A stretch of 9,436 nt of DNA. Source: an uncultured Prevotella sp. (GTDB lineage: Bacteria; Bacteroidota; Bacteroidia; Bacteroidales; Bacteroidaceae). A program made the translations under genes and the position numbers. The stretch is from NCBI GenBank assembly GCA_900553155.1, contig USCM01000056.1:1-9436 (forward strand), in the 5' to 3' direction. Below are positions 1-6,002 of this stretch, in pieces. The notes under the pieces were generated by a model, which had not been told where the DNA came from, ran no database searches, and saw only the letters and a program-made list of their open reading frames with translations. Each line of letters opens with the position of its first letter. Positions within the stretch are counted from its first letter, which is position 1.

Positions 1-308
1 CAGCGTCGTTTGCGTATTTCGTCGCAAATGTCCTTGCGTATGGCCTGACTAAAACTGTCGTTGCGATTGAAGCCTTTAAGTCGTACACGGTCTACACGAT
101 TGCCAGGTGTTATGGATTTGTCCATTTCAAGAATGTAAGCTTGTCGTAGTGGCGAATTCTTGCGTCCCCAATCGCATCCGTTTCCCATAACAAGCACACT
201 GTATTTTCCTACAAATTCGGTTACATTCACCCAACGGCTGCAACCATCTTTGTCGGGTTGTGCCAGTTCTAAAAACAGTTCCTTTTTAGATTGCTTTTTT
301 GTAGCCAT
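1..308 (-). CDS. Probable type II restriction endonuclease, N-terminal part (runs off window)
   Basis: Only the first 102 codons are visible; the frame is open to the window edge, so the C-terminus is missing. It starts at ATG 308-306, six bases after the methyltransferase stop, so the two genes are almost certainly co-transcribed and perhaps translationally coupled. The product begins MATKKQSKKELFLELAQPD and continues through segments CSRWVNVTEFVG and GNGCDWGR; no signal peptide or membrane segment is seen. Position right behind a DNA methyltransferase is the main reason for calling it the cognate restriction enzyme. From memory, the LAQPD and SRWV segments resemble N-termini of HNH-type type II endonucleases, but the HNH motif would lie beyond the window, so the nuclease fold is not shown. 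A specificity or accessory protein of the same system is the alternative. Confidence 0.6.
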   Translation of the reverse strand, partial: MATKKQSKKELFLELAQPDKDGCSRWVNVTEFVGKYSVLVMGNGCDWGRKNSPLRQAYILEMDKSITPGNRVDRVRLKGFNRNDSFSQAIRKDICDEIRKRR

Positions 309-314
309 ATCTTT

Positions 315-1132
315 TTATTTTGTCTTGAATACGAATAGATATTCATGTTTGAAGAGATAGTTGCCGTTTACAAGAGCACGATATTTCCATAGTGCCTCTT
401 GTCCTATTTTGGCACGATTGCCCACAATATCCTTCACGACAATACCCTTCAACTGACAGTTAAAAGCTTTCTTTATGGCATACATTAGGTAGAAGCCAAG
501 TGGAATTACCTCACCATTGCGATAGATATCGCCAATGACGAGAGCGAAGTAGTGCTTCGCTTTAAGATAGCAAAGAGCGTTGCCCATTGCTGTTATAAAC
601 TTTTCGAGGAAAATGTTGATGTCTGTAATACCCGAAAGGTCTTCGGGCTTGTCTGTGAATTTTACAATGTCAAGATATGGTGGATGAACAATAAGGAGGT
701 CTATCTTTTGCTTTTTCATCTGCCTTAAATCGTCGTTGACGTGCAGTTTGAAAAGTTCGCTATTGGTCACGTCACAGTTATGGATACGATAGTCTATTGT
801 ATCGCATCCCTCCATTCGTTGTTCAACAAAATTGATGATGTCGCTGTTTATATCAAATCCGATATAGTTGCGTTTCAACGTCTCACATTCAAAGAGTGTT
901 GTGCCGCTGCCCATAAATAGCTCCATCACGATATCGCCTTCTTCCGTGTAACGGCGAATCATCTGGTTGGGAATTTGGGGCGCAAAGTTGCCATGGTAAA
1001 CATTGGTATGCTTACCTCCTTTTGCCCTCGGTCCCATTATCCACAGACTGTCGACATTGATGTCGAGTTCGTGCCAATGTTCGTGGTCAAACAGCCCCCT
1101 TTCTTAGGAGGCCGCCCTAATGAATAAAGCAT
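315..1132 (-). CDS. DNA methyltransferase of a restriction-modification system, frameshifted near its N-terminus
   Basis: This is an S-adenosylmethionine-dependent DNA methyltransferase (N6_N4_Mtase type) thought to protect host sites from the downstream endonuclease. The intact ORF from ATG 1037 encodes 240 residues, with the AdoMet-binding motif I ELFMGSGTT at 39-47 and the catalytic motif IV HPPY at 118-121; His replaces the usual D/N/S. Motif I precedes IV. Coding sense continues upstream of ATG 1037: the same frame reads LFDHEHWHELDINVDSLWI back to a stop at 1104-1106. A second frame from ATG 1132-1130 reads MLYSLGRPPKKGG and ends exactly at the run of five G (1095-1099). Joining the frames by adding one G, or removing two, gives about 272 residues. 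As written, the gene is either inactive, phase-variable, misassembled, or translated from ATG 1037 without its N-terminus. Confidence 0.78.
1095..1099 (-). other. GGGGG run at the methyltransferase frame break
   Basis: On the minus strand the text is AAGAAAGGGGGCTGTTTGAC. Frame 1 gives K-K-G-G up to the run and frame 2 gives L-F-D-H after it. The run lies in a small hairpin (1094-1100 pairing with 1106-1112; in the minus-strand RNA the one non-Watson-Crick position is a U-G pair). Five G is short for classical phase variation, so a fixed mutation or a sequence error is equally plausible. Confidence 0.55.
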
Positions 1133-1200
1133 AATTGTGCCATCGTTATGGCATTTGGCTTGTCTATAGAGTAAAAAAACGGGGCTTCCAATAGGAACAA

Positions 1201-1241
1201 CAGAGCATAGAAAAGGCGCAAACCGCCTTGTCTATACTCTG
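1201..1241 (-). repeat. Hairpin in the R-M operon leader
   Basis: A 41-base inverted repeat: CAGAG / CATAGA / AAGGCG on the left pair with CGCCTT / TCTATA / CTCTG on the right, with two mismatches and a 5-base loop (1219-1223). It lies about 70 bases upstream of the first methyltransferase start codon, in the transcript of the restriction-modification operon. No T-run follows directly; a seven-T run on the minus strand lies about 20 bases further on (1173-1179). Confidence 0.7.
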
Positions 1242-1353
1242 AGGTCCTAGGAAAACCCGTTAAAATCGACAAGTCAGTCCACGCCTATAGCGCAGACATT
1301 CACAGACTTATTCGCGATTTTAACTACTTGAAATTTCCTAGGTTTCAGAGTAT
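1234..1353. repeat. Long interrupted inverted repeat (three perfect 9-bp blocks)
   Basis: Three 9-bp blocks pair across a central loop: ATACTCTGA (1234-1242) with TCAGAGTAT (1345-1353), CCTAGGAAA (1246-1254) with TTTCCTAGG (1334-1342), and TTAAAATCG (1260-1268) with CGATTTTAA (1315-1323). A further AAGTC/GACTT pair (1271-1275, 1305-1309) lies inside. The outermost left arm (1234-1242) is also one arm of the hairpin at 1201-1241, so the two structures exclude each other in RNA. It could be a regulatory leader RNA, a small structured ncRNA, or a remnant of a mobile-element end. I do not recognise a family. Confidence 0.72.
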
Positions 1354-1393
1354 TACCGAATAAACAGCAAATGCAAGTTCAACTAATATGTAT

Positions 1394-1432
1394 TTACTTC
1401 TTATATTTATATGGTTTCATCGGCATCGGCAT
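1394..1432 (-). CDS. 12-codon mini-ORF, possible leader peptide
   Basis: It encodes MPMPMKPYKYKK and a TAA stop. It lies just downstream of a good -7 box (1463-1471) and upstream of the folded leader of the restriction-modification operon. The frame reads back into a basic stretch (N-N-R-R-K-R-Y), but the only ATG codons are the three in MPMPM, and the promoter limits any longer start. Composition (Met, Pro, Lys, Tyr) is unusual for chance but the ORF is too short for a homology argument. Translation is unproven; it may be an untranslated part of the leader. Confidence 0.3.
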   Translation of the reverse strand: MPMPMKPYKYKK

Positions 1433-1462
1433 ATAGCGCTTCCGCCTGTTGTTATATTTAAT

Positions 1463-1471
1463 GCAAAGTTA
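1463..1471 (-). promoter_or_regulatory. Bacteroidetes -7 box TAACTTTGC, probable R-M operon promoter
   Basis: The minus strand reads TAACTTTGC, a full match to TAnnTTTGC. No convincing TTG is seen at -33. Transcription would start near 1456-1460, giving a leader of about 325 bases before the first methyltransferase ATG (1132), including the mini-ORF and both inverted-repeat structures. Confidence 0.5.
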
Positions 1472-1514
1472 ATGATTTTAATTCGATTTTGAGGTATATA
1501 TAGTACAATTTATT

Positions 1515-1559
1515 TTATACGTCCATTATACGCCTTAAATATTATACGTCCATTATACG
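1515..1559. repeat. Pair of 18-bp direct repeats, TTATACGTCCATTATACG
   Basis: Identical copies lie at 1515-1532 and 1542-1559 (period 27), separated by 9 AT-rich bases. Each copy contains TTATACG twice, so four heptamers occur in 45 bases. The arrangement suggests binding sites for a protein (recombinase, transposase or regulator) rather than coding sequence. Confidence 0.75.
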
Positions 1560-1568
1560 AGCATTAGA

Positions 1569-1745
1569 CACCTGTCACTAAGCTATCACTGATTTCTTCT
1601 CTACGCTAAAAATATAGCTAACCCATAATATAATGAAATAAATTGCGTGTTTTCACACACTATAATTAAGGTTAATGATTTGGCTATTCATCTTCAAAGC
1701 ACAACAAGAGGGCATGATTAATTAGTGTTAGATTCGTGACAGGTG
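1569..1745. repeat. Inverted 10-bp pair CACCTGTCAC / GTGACAGGTG
   Basis: CACCTGTCAC at 1569-1578 is the exact reverse complement of GTGACAGGTG at 1736-1745, 157 bases apart. The flanks match only loosely. The enclosed AT-rich DNA has no gene. It could be the ends of a small deleted element, paired operators or chance. Confidence 0.4.
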
Positions 1746-1860
1746 AGATATGGCGAGCGCAACCTAACACTCTTGCCACACACTGACAACCAACACATTA
1801 CAAGCATGCTGCCTCTGAAAAGTGAGAGAATGAGGGGTTAGAAAAATAAAACAATTATAT
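1579..1860. other. AT-rich non-coding stretch
   Basis: I found no gene, tRNA or recognisable RNA here on either strand. It contains a short inverted repeat (GTG TTTTCA CAC near 1648-1660) and AT-rich runs. Together with the repeats on either side it looks like a decayed boundary between the restriction-modification locus and asd. Confidence 0.5.
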
Positions 1861-1866
1861 AGGATG

Positions 1867-1968
1867 CCAACCAAGCCTTACTGACCGACCAACCAAGCCT
1901 TACTGACCAAGCAATTAAGCCTTACTGACGGGCTAACTAAGCCTTAGTTGGCACCCTATTAAGCCTTT
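1867..1968. repeat. 22-bp tandem repeat array, five units
   Basis: AAGCCTT recurs at 1873, 1895, 1917, 1939 and 1961, exactly 22 bases apart. The first three copies extend to AAGCCTTACTGAC; the last two have diverged. Unit four also forms the palindrome AACTAA GCC TTAGTT (1935-1949). The array begins about 20 bases downstream of the asd stop codon, so it is probably in or just after the asd 3' untranslated region. There are no unique spacers, so it is a minisatellite, not CRISPR. Confidence 0.85.
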
Positions 1969-1987
1969 TAAAAATATACGTTACATC

Positions 1988-2998
1988 TTACTTCAAGTTG
2001 CCGACCTTATACAGGTACTCAGCAATCTGCACCGCATTGAGCGCGGCACCCTTGCGAATCTGGTCGCCAGAGAGCCAGAATGTCAAGCCGCAGTCGTCGG
2101 CGATGTCCTTGCGCACACGTCCAACATACACGTCGTCCTTACCGGCTGTCTCAAGAGGCATAGGATAAACGAGGTTGGCAGGGTCGTCCTTCAGTGTGCA
2201 GCCTGGAGCGGCGGCGATAGCCTTCTGAGCCTCCTCTAAAGAGATAGGCTTCTCGGTCTCGATCCACACACTCTCCGAGTGAGAGCGCAGCGAGCTTACA
2301 CGCACGCACATAGCCGAGCAGCGAACGTCGCTGTGCATAATCTTGCGTGTCTCGTTGAACATCTTCATCTCCTCCTTGGTGTAGCCGTTGTCGGTGAACA
2401 CGTCAATCTGAGGGATGACGTTGTAGGCAAGCTGGTGAGGGAACTTCTTTACAGTGACAGGCTTGCCCTCTATAATCTCCTCGTACTCCTGCTGCAACTC
2501 TGCCATAGCAGCCGCACCGGCACCGCTCGCACTCTGGTAGCTGGCGATGTGTATGCGCTTGATGTGGCTAAGCTGCTCAAGAGGCTTAAGCACTACAACC
2601 ATCATAATTGTTGTGCAGTTAGGGTTGGCGATGATGTTGCGTGGACGGTTGAGGGCATCCTCGGCGTTGCACTCGGGCACTACCAATGGCACGTCGTCGC
2701 ACATACGGAAGGCACTCGAATTGTCAATCATCACAGCACCATGTTTGGTGATGGTCTCGGCAAACTCCTTTGAAGTGCCACCGCCAGCCGATGTGAACGC
2801 AACGTCGATGTCCTTGAAGTCGTCGTTGTGCTGAAGGAGCTTCACTTCGTACTCCTTGCCCTTAAAGGTATATTTGCTGCCGGCAGAACGCTTAGAGCCG
2901 AACAATACGAGGTTGTCAATGGGGAAATCTCTCTCAGCAAGTATGCGCAGGAACTCCTGGCCTACGGCTCCACTTGCACCAACAATAGCTACATTCAT
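1988..2998 (-). CDS. asd: Aspartate-semialdehyde dehydrogenase
   Basis: This cytosolic enzyme (EC 1.2.1.11) reduces aspartyl phosphate to aspartate semialdehyde with NADPH, the branch point to lysine, diaminopimelate, threonine and methionine. The 336-residue product has the family's usual length. It starts with the Rossmann nucleotide site VGASGAVGQEF (6-16), has the catalytic cysteine at C128 in ANPNCTT, the SYQSASGAG segment at 153-161, the RSHSE segment carrying the active-site histidine (H240), and the C-terminal signature GDQIRKGAALNAVQIAEY (311-328). It starts at ATG 2998; a -7 box lies about 80 bases upstream. It stands alone, divergent from the AraC regulator. All key residues are present and the gene looks functional. 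Confidence 0.97.
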   Translation of the reverse strand: MNVAIVGASGAVGQEFLRILAERDFPIDNLVLFGSKRSAGSKYTFKGKEYEVKLLQHNDDFKDIDVAFTSAGGGTSKEFAETITKHGAVMIDNSSAFRMCDDVPLVVPECNAEDALNRPRNIIANPNCTTIMMVVVLKPLEQLSHIKRIHIASYQSASGAGAAAMAELQQEYEEIIEGKPVTVKKFPHQLAYNVIPQIDVFTDNGYTKEEMKMFNETRKIMHSDVRCSAMCVRVSSLRSHSESVWIETEKPISLEEAQKAIAAAPGCTLKDDPANLVYPMPLETAGKDDVYVGRVRKDIADDCGLTFWLSGDQIRKGAALNAVQIAEYLYKVGNLK

Positions 2999-3026
2999 GT
3001 CTTAAATCTGTTTAAAATGTTATTTG

Positions 3027-3192
3027 TTGTATGTTAGAATATAATCGCTTTGTTATCCATATTTATGGATTTAGTTGCAAAGTTACGACTTTTCCTATAA
3101 TAACGTGACAATTATTAAGTGTTTTTTATGTTGATGCCTACTTATTTGCAAGTAGTCGAAACTTCGTATATGTGTGCTTTTGTATGTTAGAA
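3027..3192. promoter_or_regulatory. Repeated 13-mer TTGTATGTTAGAA between asd and the AraC gene
   Basis: Identical copies at 3027-3039 and 3180-3192, each followed by an AT-rich TATA-like tail, lie in the same orientation 153 bases apart. One is in the asd leader, the other about 70 bases upstream of the AraC -7 box. AraC-type proteins often bind direct repeats and repress or activate divergent promoters, so these are candidate operators. A separate inverted repeat CTACTT-N6-AAGTAG lies at 3138-3155. Binding is inferred only. Confidence 0.4.
3077..3085 (-). promoter_or_regulatory. -7 box TAACTTTGC, asd promoter
   Basis: The minus strand reads TAACTTTGC, a full match to the Bacteroidetes -7 box. 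No good TTG stands 19-21 bases upstream. The predicted start of transcription near 3070 falls at the edge of the small palindrome ATCCATA-TT-TATGGAT (3055-3070), which would therefore be at the extreme 5' end of the asd leader. Confidence 0.6.
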
Positions 3193-3260
3193 ATATATAA
3201 AACAGAAAAATAGAACATTAAATATGAGGTTTATAGCATACACTATAAGGCAATTATGAC

Positions 3261-3269
3261 TATCTTTGC
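3261..3269 (+). promoter_or_regulatory. -7 box TATCTTTGC, AraC regulator promoter
   Basis: A full match to TAnnTTTGC that overlaps codons 3-5 of the longest possible reading frame (ATG 3256). Transcription would begin around 3272-3276, so the true start codon should be ATG 3283 or 3292. No clear -33 TTG is seen, which would fit a promoter that needs an activator. Confidence 0.55.
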
Positions 3270-3282
3270 AAAGCATAAAAGA

Positions 3283-4200
3283 ATGAATAGTATGACAAAA
3301 GACAACAACAAGGAACAGTATATAGACTACGACTTTATACTTGGTAAGGGTATAGCCGACTACTCGGACGGCGACATAGTGGTTATTGAGAAGATTGGAG
3401 CCAAGCCTATTGAGGGCACGGTAAAGTTGGATATGGTGTTGATGATATACTGTCTTAAGGGACGTATACAGGGCGAAATCAACGGCAAGACGTGGCTGGC
3501 AGAAGAGGGCGACGTGGTTATTTGCCTGCCAAACTCGTATCTTAGCAACTATATGATGACGCCCGACTTTGATTCGAGAATCATCGGACTGTCGTACGAT
3601 GCCATACGCAACAACATACCGATGACCAAGGATGCTCTCGACCTGCTGTCGTATGTGTCGAAGAATCCGATAATTCATCTCGACGCCGAGCGTCAGGATC
3701 TTATCAACAAGTACTATTCTATAATAGACCACAAGATTAAACAGCCTCACAACCTCTTCCATAAGGAGATTATGCACAGCATCTTTACGTGTGCTGTGTT
3801 TGAGCTTTGCGCCATTATAGCTCCGCACGTAAACTATACCAGGGACGGCGGCACCATGAAGCAGGCCAACTTGCTGTTCCACAAGTTCATCAACCTGCTG
3901 TCAAAGAACGAGGGCAGGACGTGCTCGGTAAAGAAGTATGCCGATGAACTGTGCATCACACCTAAGTATCTGTCGTTTATATGCAAGCAGGTTAGCGGCA
4001 AGACGGCTCTCGAATGGATACACGAGTATACAATCAAGTCGATAGAGCGCTACCTCAAACACTCCAATCTGTCTATCAAGGAGATAGCCGACAGGTTAGG
4101 CTTTCCAAACCTGTCGTTCTTTGGTAAGTTCACGAAGAATTATCTCGGGGTGTCGCCTACGGAATACCGTAGGCAACAGAGCATGAAAAAAGAGGTCTGA
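3283..4200 (+). CDS. AraC-family transcriptional regulator
   Basis: A DNA-binding regulator with a cupin-like ligand or dimerisation domain in the first half (the GRIQGEINGKTWLAEEGDVV segment is typical of a beta-barrel sensor arm) and two helix-turn-helix motifs at the C-terminus. The first covers SVKKYADELCITPKYLSFICK, the second SIKEIADRLGFPNLSFFGKF, followed by the family ending FTKNYLGVSPTEYRR. Length is 305 residues from ATG 3283; ATG 3292 is equally possible, and ATG 3256 would lie upstream of the predicted transcription start. It is divergent from asd and convergent with the beta-barrel gene, whose stop is 4 bases away. The ligand and targets are not deducible; the shared upstream region suggests autoregulation and perhaps control of asd. 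Confidence 0.92.
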   Translation: MNSMTKDNNKEQYIDYDFILGKGIADYSDGDIVVIEKIGAKPIEGTVKLDMVLMIYCLKGRIQGEINGKTWLAEEGDVVICLPNSYLSNYMMTPDFDSRIIGLSYDAIRNNIPMTKDALDLLSYVSKNPIIHLDAERQDLINKYYSIIDHKIKQPHNLFHKEIMHSIFTCAVFELCAIIAPHVNYTRDGGTMKQANLLFHKFINLLSKNEGRTCSVKKYADELCITPKYLSFICKQVSGKTALEWIHEYTIKSIERYLKHSNLSIKEIADRLGFPNLSFFGKFTKNYLGVSPTEYRRQQSMKKEV

Positions 4201-4204
4201 TTAA

Positions 4205-4900
4205 TTAGAAGTTTACGCCGAAGTTGAGCGTAAGGCATCCGTTGTGCGACTTGTCGAACTCGTCGTGGCAGATGTTCGACAGGCCCACATCGTATGTAAG
4301 GTCGGCATAGAACATGTCGTAGCCGACGCCGCAGCCGAAGCGCAGACCGCCGTCGAATCTCTGGAAATACTGCTTGGAGAAAGAGCTTTCGGCTTTGCGC
4401 TCCTCATAGTTGCGTATCTTTCCGCTTATGCCGCAGGCAAGATAGCCGCCGGCAAAAGGCTGTACCGAGAAGTCGTCGTCTATCTCTATGGCATACTTCA
4501 GCACTACAGGCAGCTCAAGATAGTTGAGGTCGTAGGTCATCTTCTTGCCGTCCTTAAGCATCTTCTTTCCGCCCTTCTCGGTGTAGAACAGGCCGGTCTC
4601 GATGTAGAGCGGCTCTTGGTCGATAAGGGCAAATCCCACAACGGCACCGAGATTGAGTCCTGTCTGCGAGTTGCCGCCGTCAAGATTAGGGTCGTCCGAA
4701 CTGACAGTAGAGAACGACGGACCGATACGTAAGCCATAATAGTTGGCTCTCTGGCCAAAGAAGCTGTCGTTATGGTTCTGCGAATAGTCGAGATGTCCGG
4801 TGCGGTCGTTGTAGTAGCGGCTACTCTTGTATGCCTGTGCGTTGGCGGGGGCAATGTACAGCATCAATGCCGCTATTGCCATTAGAATAATCTTCTTCAT
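4205..4900 (-). CDS. Outer-membrane beta-barrel protein (porin-like, PF13568 type)
   Basis: A 231-residue exported protein. It has a clear signal peptide MKKIILMAIAALMLYIAPANA, cleaved before Q22, then a linker rich in Tyr, Ser and Asn. From about residue 54 there are alternating amphipathic strands (YYGLRIGPSFSTV, TGLNLGAVVGFAL, LYIETGLFYTEKG, LNYLELPVVLKYAI) typical of small 8-stranded barrels in Bacteroidetes. It ends in Phe (NFGVNF), as expected of a barrel insertion signal. Length and layout fit the outer membrane protein beta-barrel domain family, which includes many proteins of unknown role. The gene is monocistronic, tail to tail with the AraC gene; it has a weak -7 box upstream. Specific function is unknown. 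Confidence 0.88.
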   Translation of the reverse strand: MKKIILMAIAALMLYIAPANAQAYKSSRYYNDRTGHLDYSQNHNDSFFGQRANYYGLRIGPSFSTVSSDDPNLDGGNSQTGLNLGAVVGFALIDQEPLYIETGLFYTEKGGKKMLKDGKKMTYDLNYLELPVVLKYAIEIDDDFSVQPFAGGYLACGISGKIRNYEERKAESSFSKQYFQRFDGGLRFGCGVGYDMFYADLTYDVGLSNICHDEFDKSHNGCLTLNFGVNF

Positions 4901-4936
4901 ATTGGTTCGAATTTGTTTTATTTCTTAAAATCAACT

Positions 4937-4945
4937 GCGAAGGTA
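4937..4945 (-). promoter_or_regulatory. Near-consensus -7 box TACCTTCGC, beta-barrel gene promoter
   Basis: The minus strand reads TACCTTCGC, one mismatch from TAnnTTTGC, 37 bases upstream of the beta-barrel ATG. No -33 TTG at the right distance. Weak but the only candidate between this gene and cutC. Confidence 0.4.
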
Positions 4946-4974
4946 GCAATTTATATCTCAATAGCGTAAGGAAT

Positions 4975-4996
4975 TTCCCTAAAATAGAATAGGGAA
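4975..4996 (-). terminator. Hairpin downstream of cutC
   Basis: TTCCCTA (4975-4981) pairs with TAGGGAA (4990-4996) around an 8-base loop, about 40 bases past the cutC stop. There is no strong U-run, so it may be a terminator of moderate strength or simply an RNA-stabilising hairpin. Confidence 0.4.
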
Positions 4997-5033
4997 TCCC
5001 CATATTTATCATTTAAGGCGATTTACAGACTTC

Positions 5034-5789
5034 TTATTTAAGCTGTGCCATAGTGGCTCTAACCCTCTCGGCAGATGTGTACATCAAGGTCGACTCGTCT
5101 ACATCCTTGTCGCCCATATACACGTCGGGGTTGGCATACCGCATGCGGCTCTTTACTGGCATGCGTGCCGAGAAGTGAAACTCGTGTACCCCGGTTTGCT
5201 CTTGTATCTCCTTGATATTGTCCTCGTTTACGCCACAGCCTGCAAGGATGGTTATGCGGCCGTCGGCGGCAGCGTTGAGGCGGCGCAACAGGCTGATGCC
5301 CTGTTGGGCGGTGGGCTGCTGTCCGGATGTAAGGATGCGGTCGATGCCAAGCTGACACAGCTGCTCAAGGGCAAGCATAGGGTCGGCGCAGCGGTCGAAG
5401 GCACGGTGAAACGTAACCGACATGTCGCCAGCCACATCCTTCAAACGGCGGTTGGCTTCGAGGTCGAGACTGCCGTCGGCCTTCAGGCAACCAATGACAA
5501 CACCGTCGACACCAAGCTCGCGGCATATACGTATGTCCTCCTCCATACGCTCCACCTCAAGAGGGGTGTACAGAAAGTCGCCCCCACGAGGACGTATAAT
5601 CACGTGCAGACGTGTGCTTGTAAGCAGACGTCGTGCCACCTTAATCTCTCCGTACGAGGGTGTTGTGCCTCCCTCGGGTATTCCGGCGCACAACTCCACA
5701 CGGTTGGCACCGCCTTCCTGGGCTGCCAAGCAGCTCTCCACGCCGTTGGCACACACTTCAAATTGGTATGTTTTTGATTCGTTTTGCAT
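5034..5789 (-). CDS. cutC: CutC family protein
   Basis: A cytosolic TIM-barrel protein of the CutC family, historically linked to copper homeostasis in E. coli though the biochemical activity is uncertain. From ATG 5789 it has 251 residues, close to the E. coli length. Conserved blocks in order: FEVCANGVES (10-19), GGANRVELCAGIPEGGTTPS (26-45), IIRPRGGDF (64-72), ELGVDGVVIGCL (91-102), VTFHRAFD (125-132), RILTSGQ (151-157) and the glycine-rich end of the barrel. A longer frame begins at GTG 5810, but a possible -7 box overlaps that codon, so ATG 5789 is preferred. No copper-related neighbour is present, so context adds nothing to the assigned role. Confidence 0.94.
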   Translation of the reverse strand: MQNESKTYQFEVCANGVESCLAAQEGGANRVELCAGIPEGGTTPSYGEIKVARRLLTSTRLHVIIRPRGGDFLYTPLEVERMEEDIRICRELGVDGVVIGCLKADGSLDLEANRRLKDVAGDMSVTFHRAFDRCADPMLALEQLCQLGIDRILTSGQQPTAQQGISLLRRLNAAADGRITILAGCGVNEDNIKEIQEQTGVHEFHFSARMPVKSRMRYANPDVYMGDKDVDESTLMYTSAERVRATMAQLK

Positions 5790-5809
5790 CGTTTGTCGAT
5801 TTTTGTTCA

Positions 5810-5817
5810 CTAAAGTA
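5810..5817 (-). promoter_or_regulatory. Weak -7 box TACTTTAG upstream of cutC
   Basis: One mismatch from TAnnTTTG. It lies about 20 bases upstream of ATG 5789, which would give a very short leader. Reported because it argues against the GTG 5810 start. Confidence 0.3.
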
Positions 5818-5950
5818 CATAATTATATCGAATATGGCAAATATTTTGAGTAACTTCGCATAGGACGCATAGGAAATGTAGAATACTTCTTCATAATTGT
5901 TCCATATTGCACTCTATGTAATGTTTTAAATTACTTTTATACATTAATTA

Positions 5951-5982
5951 TTGTCTTTTATGTAAGAAAACGATACCTTTGC
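5951..5982 (+). promoter_or_regulatory. Strong promoter: TTG - 20 bases - TACCTTTGC
   Basis: TTG at 5951-5953 and TACCTTTGC at 5974-5982, separated by exactly 20 bases, match the Bacteroidetes -33/-7 consensus. It lies 20 bases upstream of the lipoprotein ATG 6003. A good promoter in front of an interrupted gene suggests the interruption is recent or that the gene is still used. Confidence 0.75.
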
Positions 5983-6002
5983 AATATAAAAACTGAACCA
6001 TT

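Noticed and set aside
1090..1105. Programmed -1 ribosomal frameshift in the methyltransferase
   Set aside because: The zero-frame codons AAG AAA GGG GGC do not form a good X-XXY-YYZ slippery heptamer, and no downstream stimulator is obvious. Mutation, slippage during replication or sequence error is simpler.
1100..1245. Second coding sequence upstream of the methyltransferase (frame open from a TAG at about 1234)
   Set aside because: The extra upstream part of this frame crosses the 1201-1241 hairpin and has no credible start before ATG 1132; only the last 13 codons look coding, and they fit the methyltransferase N-terminus.
1201..1353. tRNA gene or integron attC site
   Set aside because: No cloverleaf with T-arm and acceptor stem can be drawn, and the integron core motifs (GTTRRRY with its complement) are absent.
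1867..1968. CRISPR array
   Set aside because: Units are contiguous 22-mers without unique spacers and drift in sequence; no cas genes nearby.
2279..2773. Plus-strand ORF opposite asd
   Set aside because: Antisense shadow of a complete asd gene; His/Leu/Val-rich with no domain.
5175..5777. Plus-strand 200-codon ORF opposite cutC
   Set aside because: Antisense shadow of cutC, whose conserved blocks are all present on the other strand.
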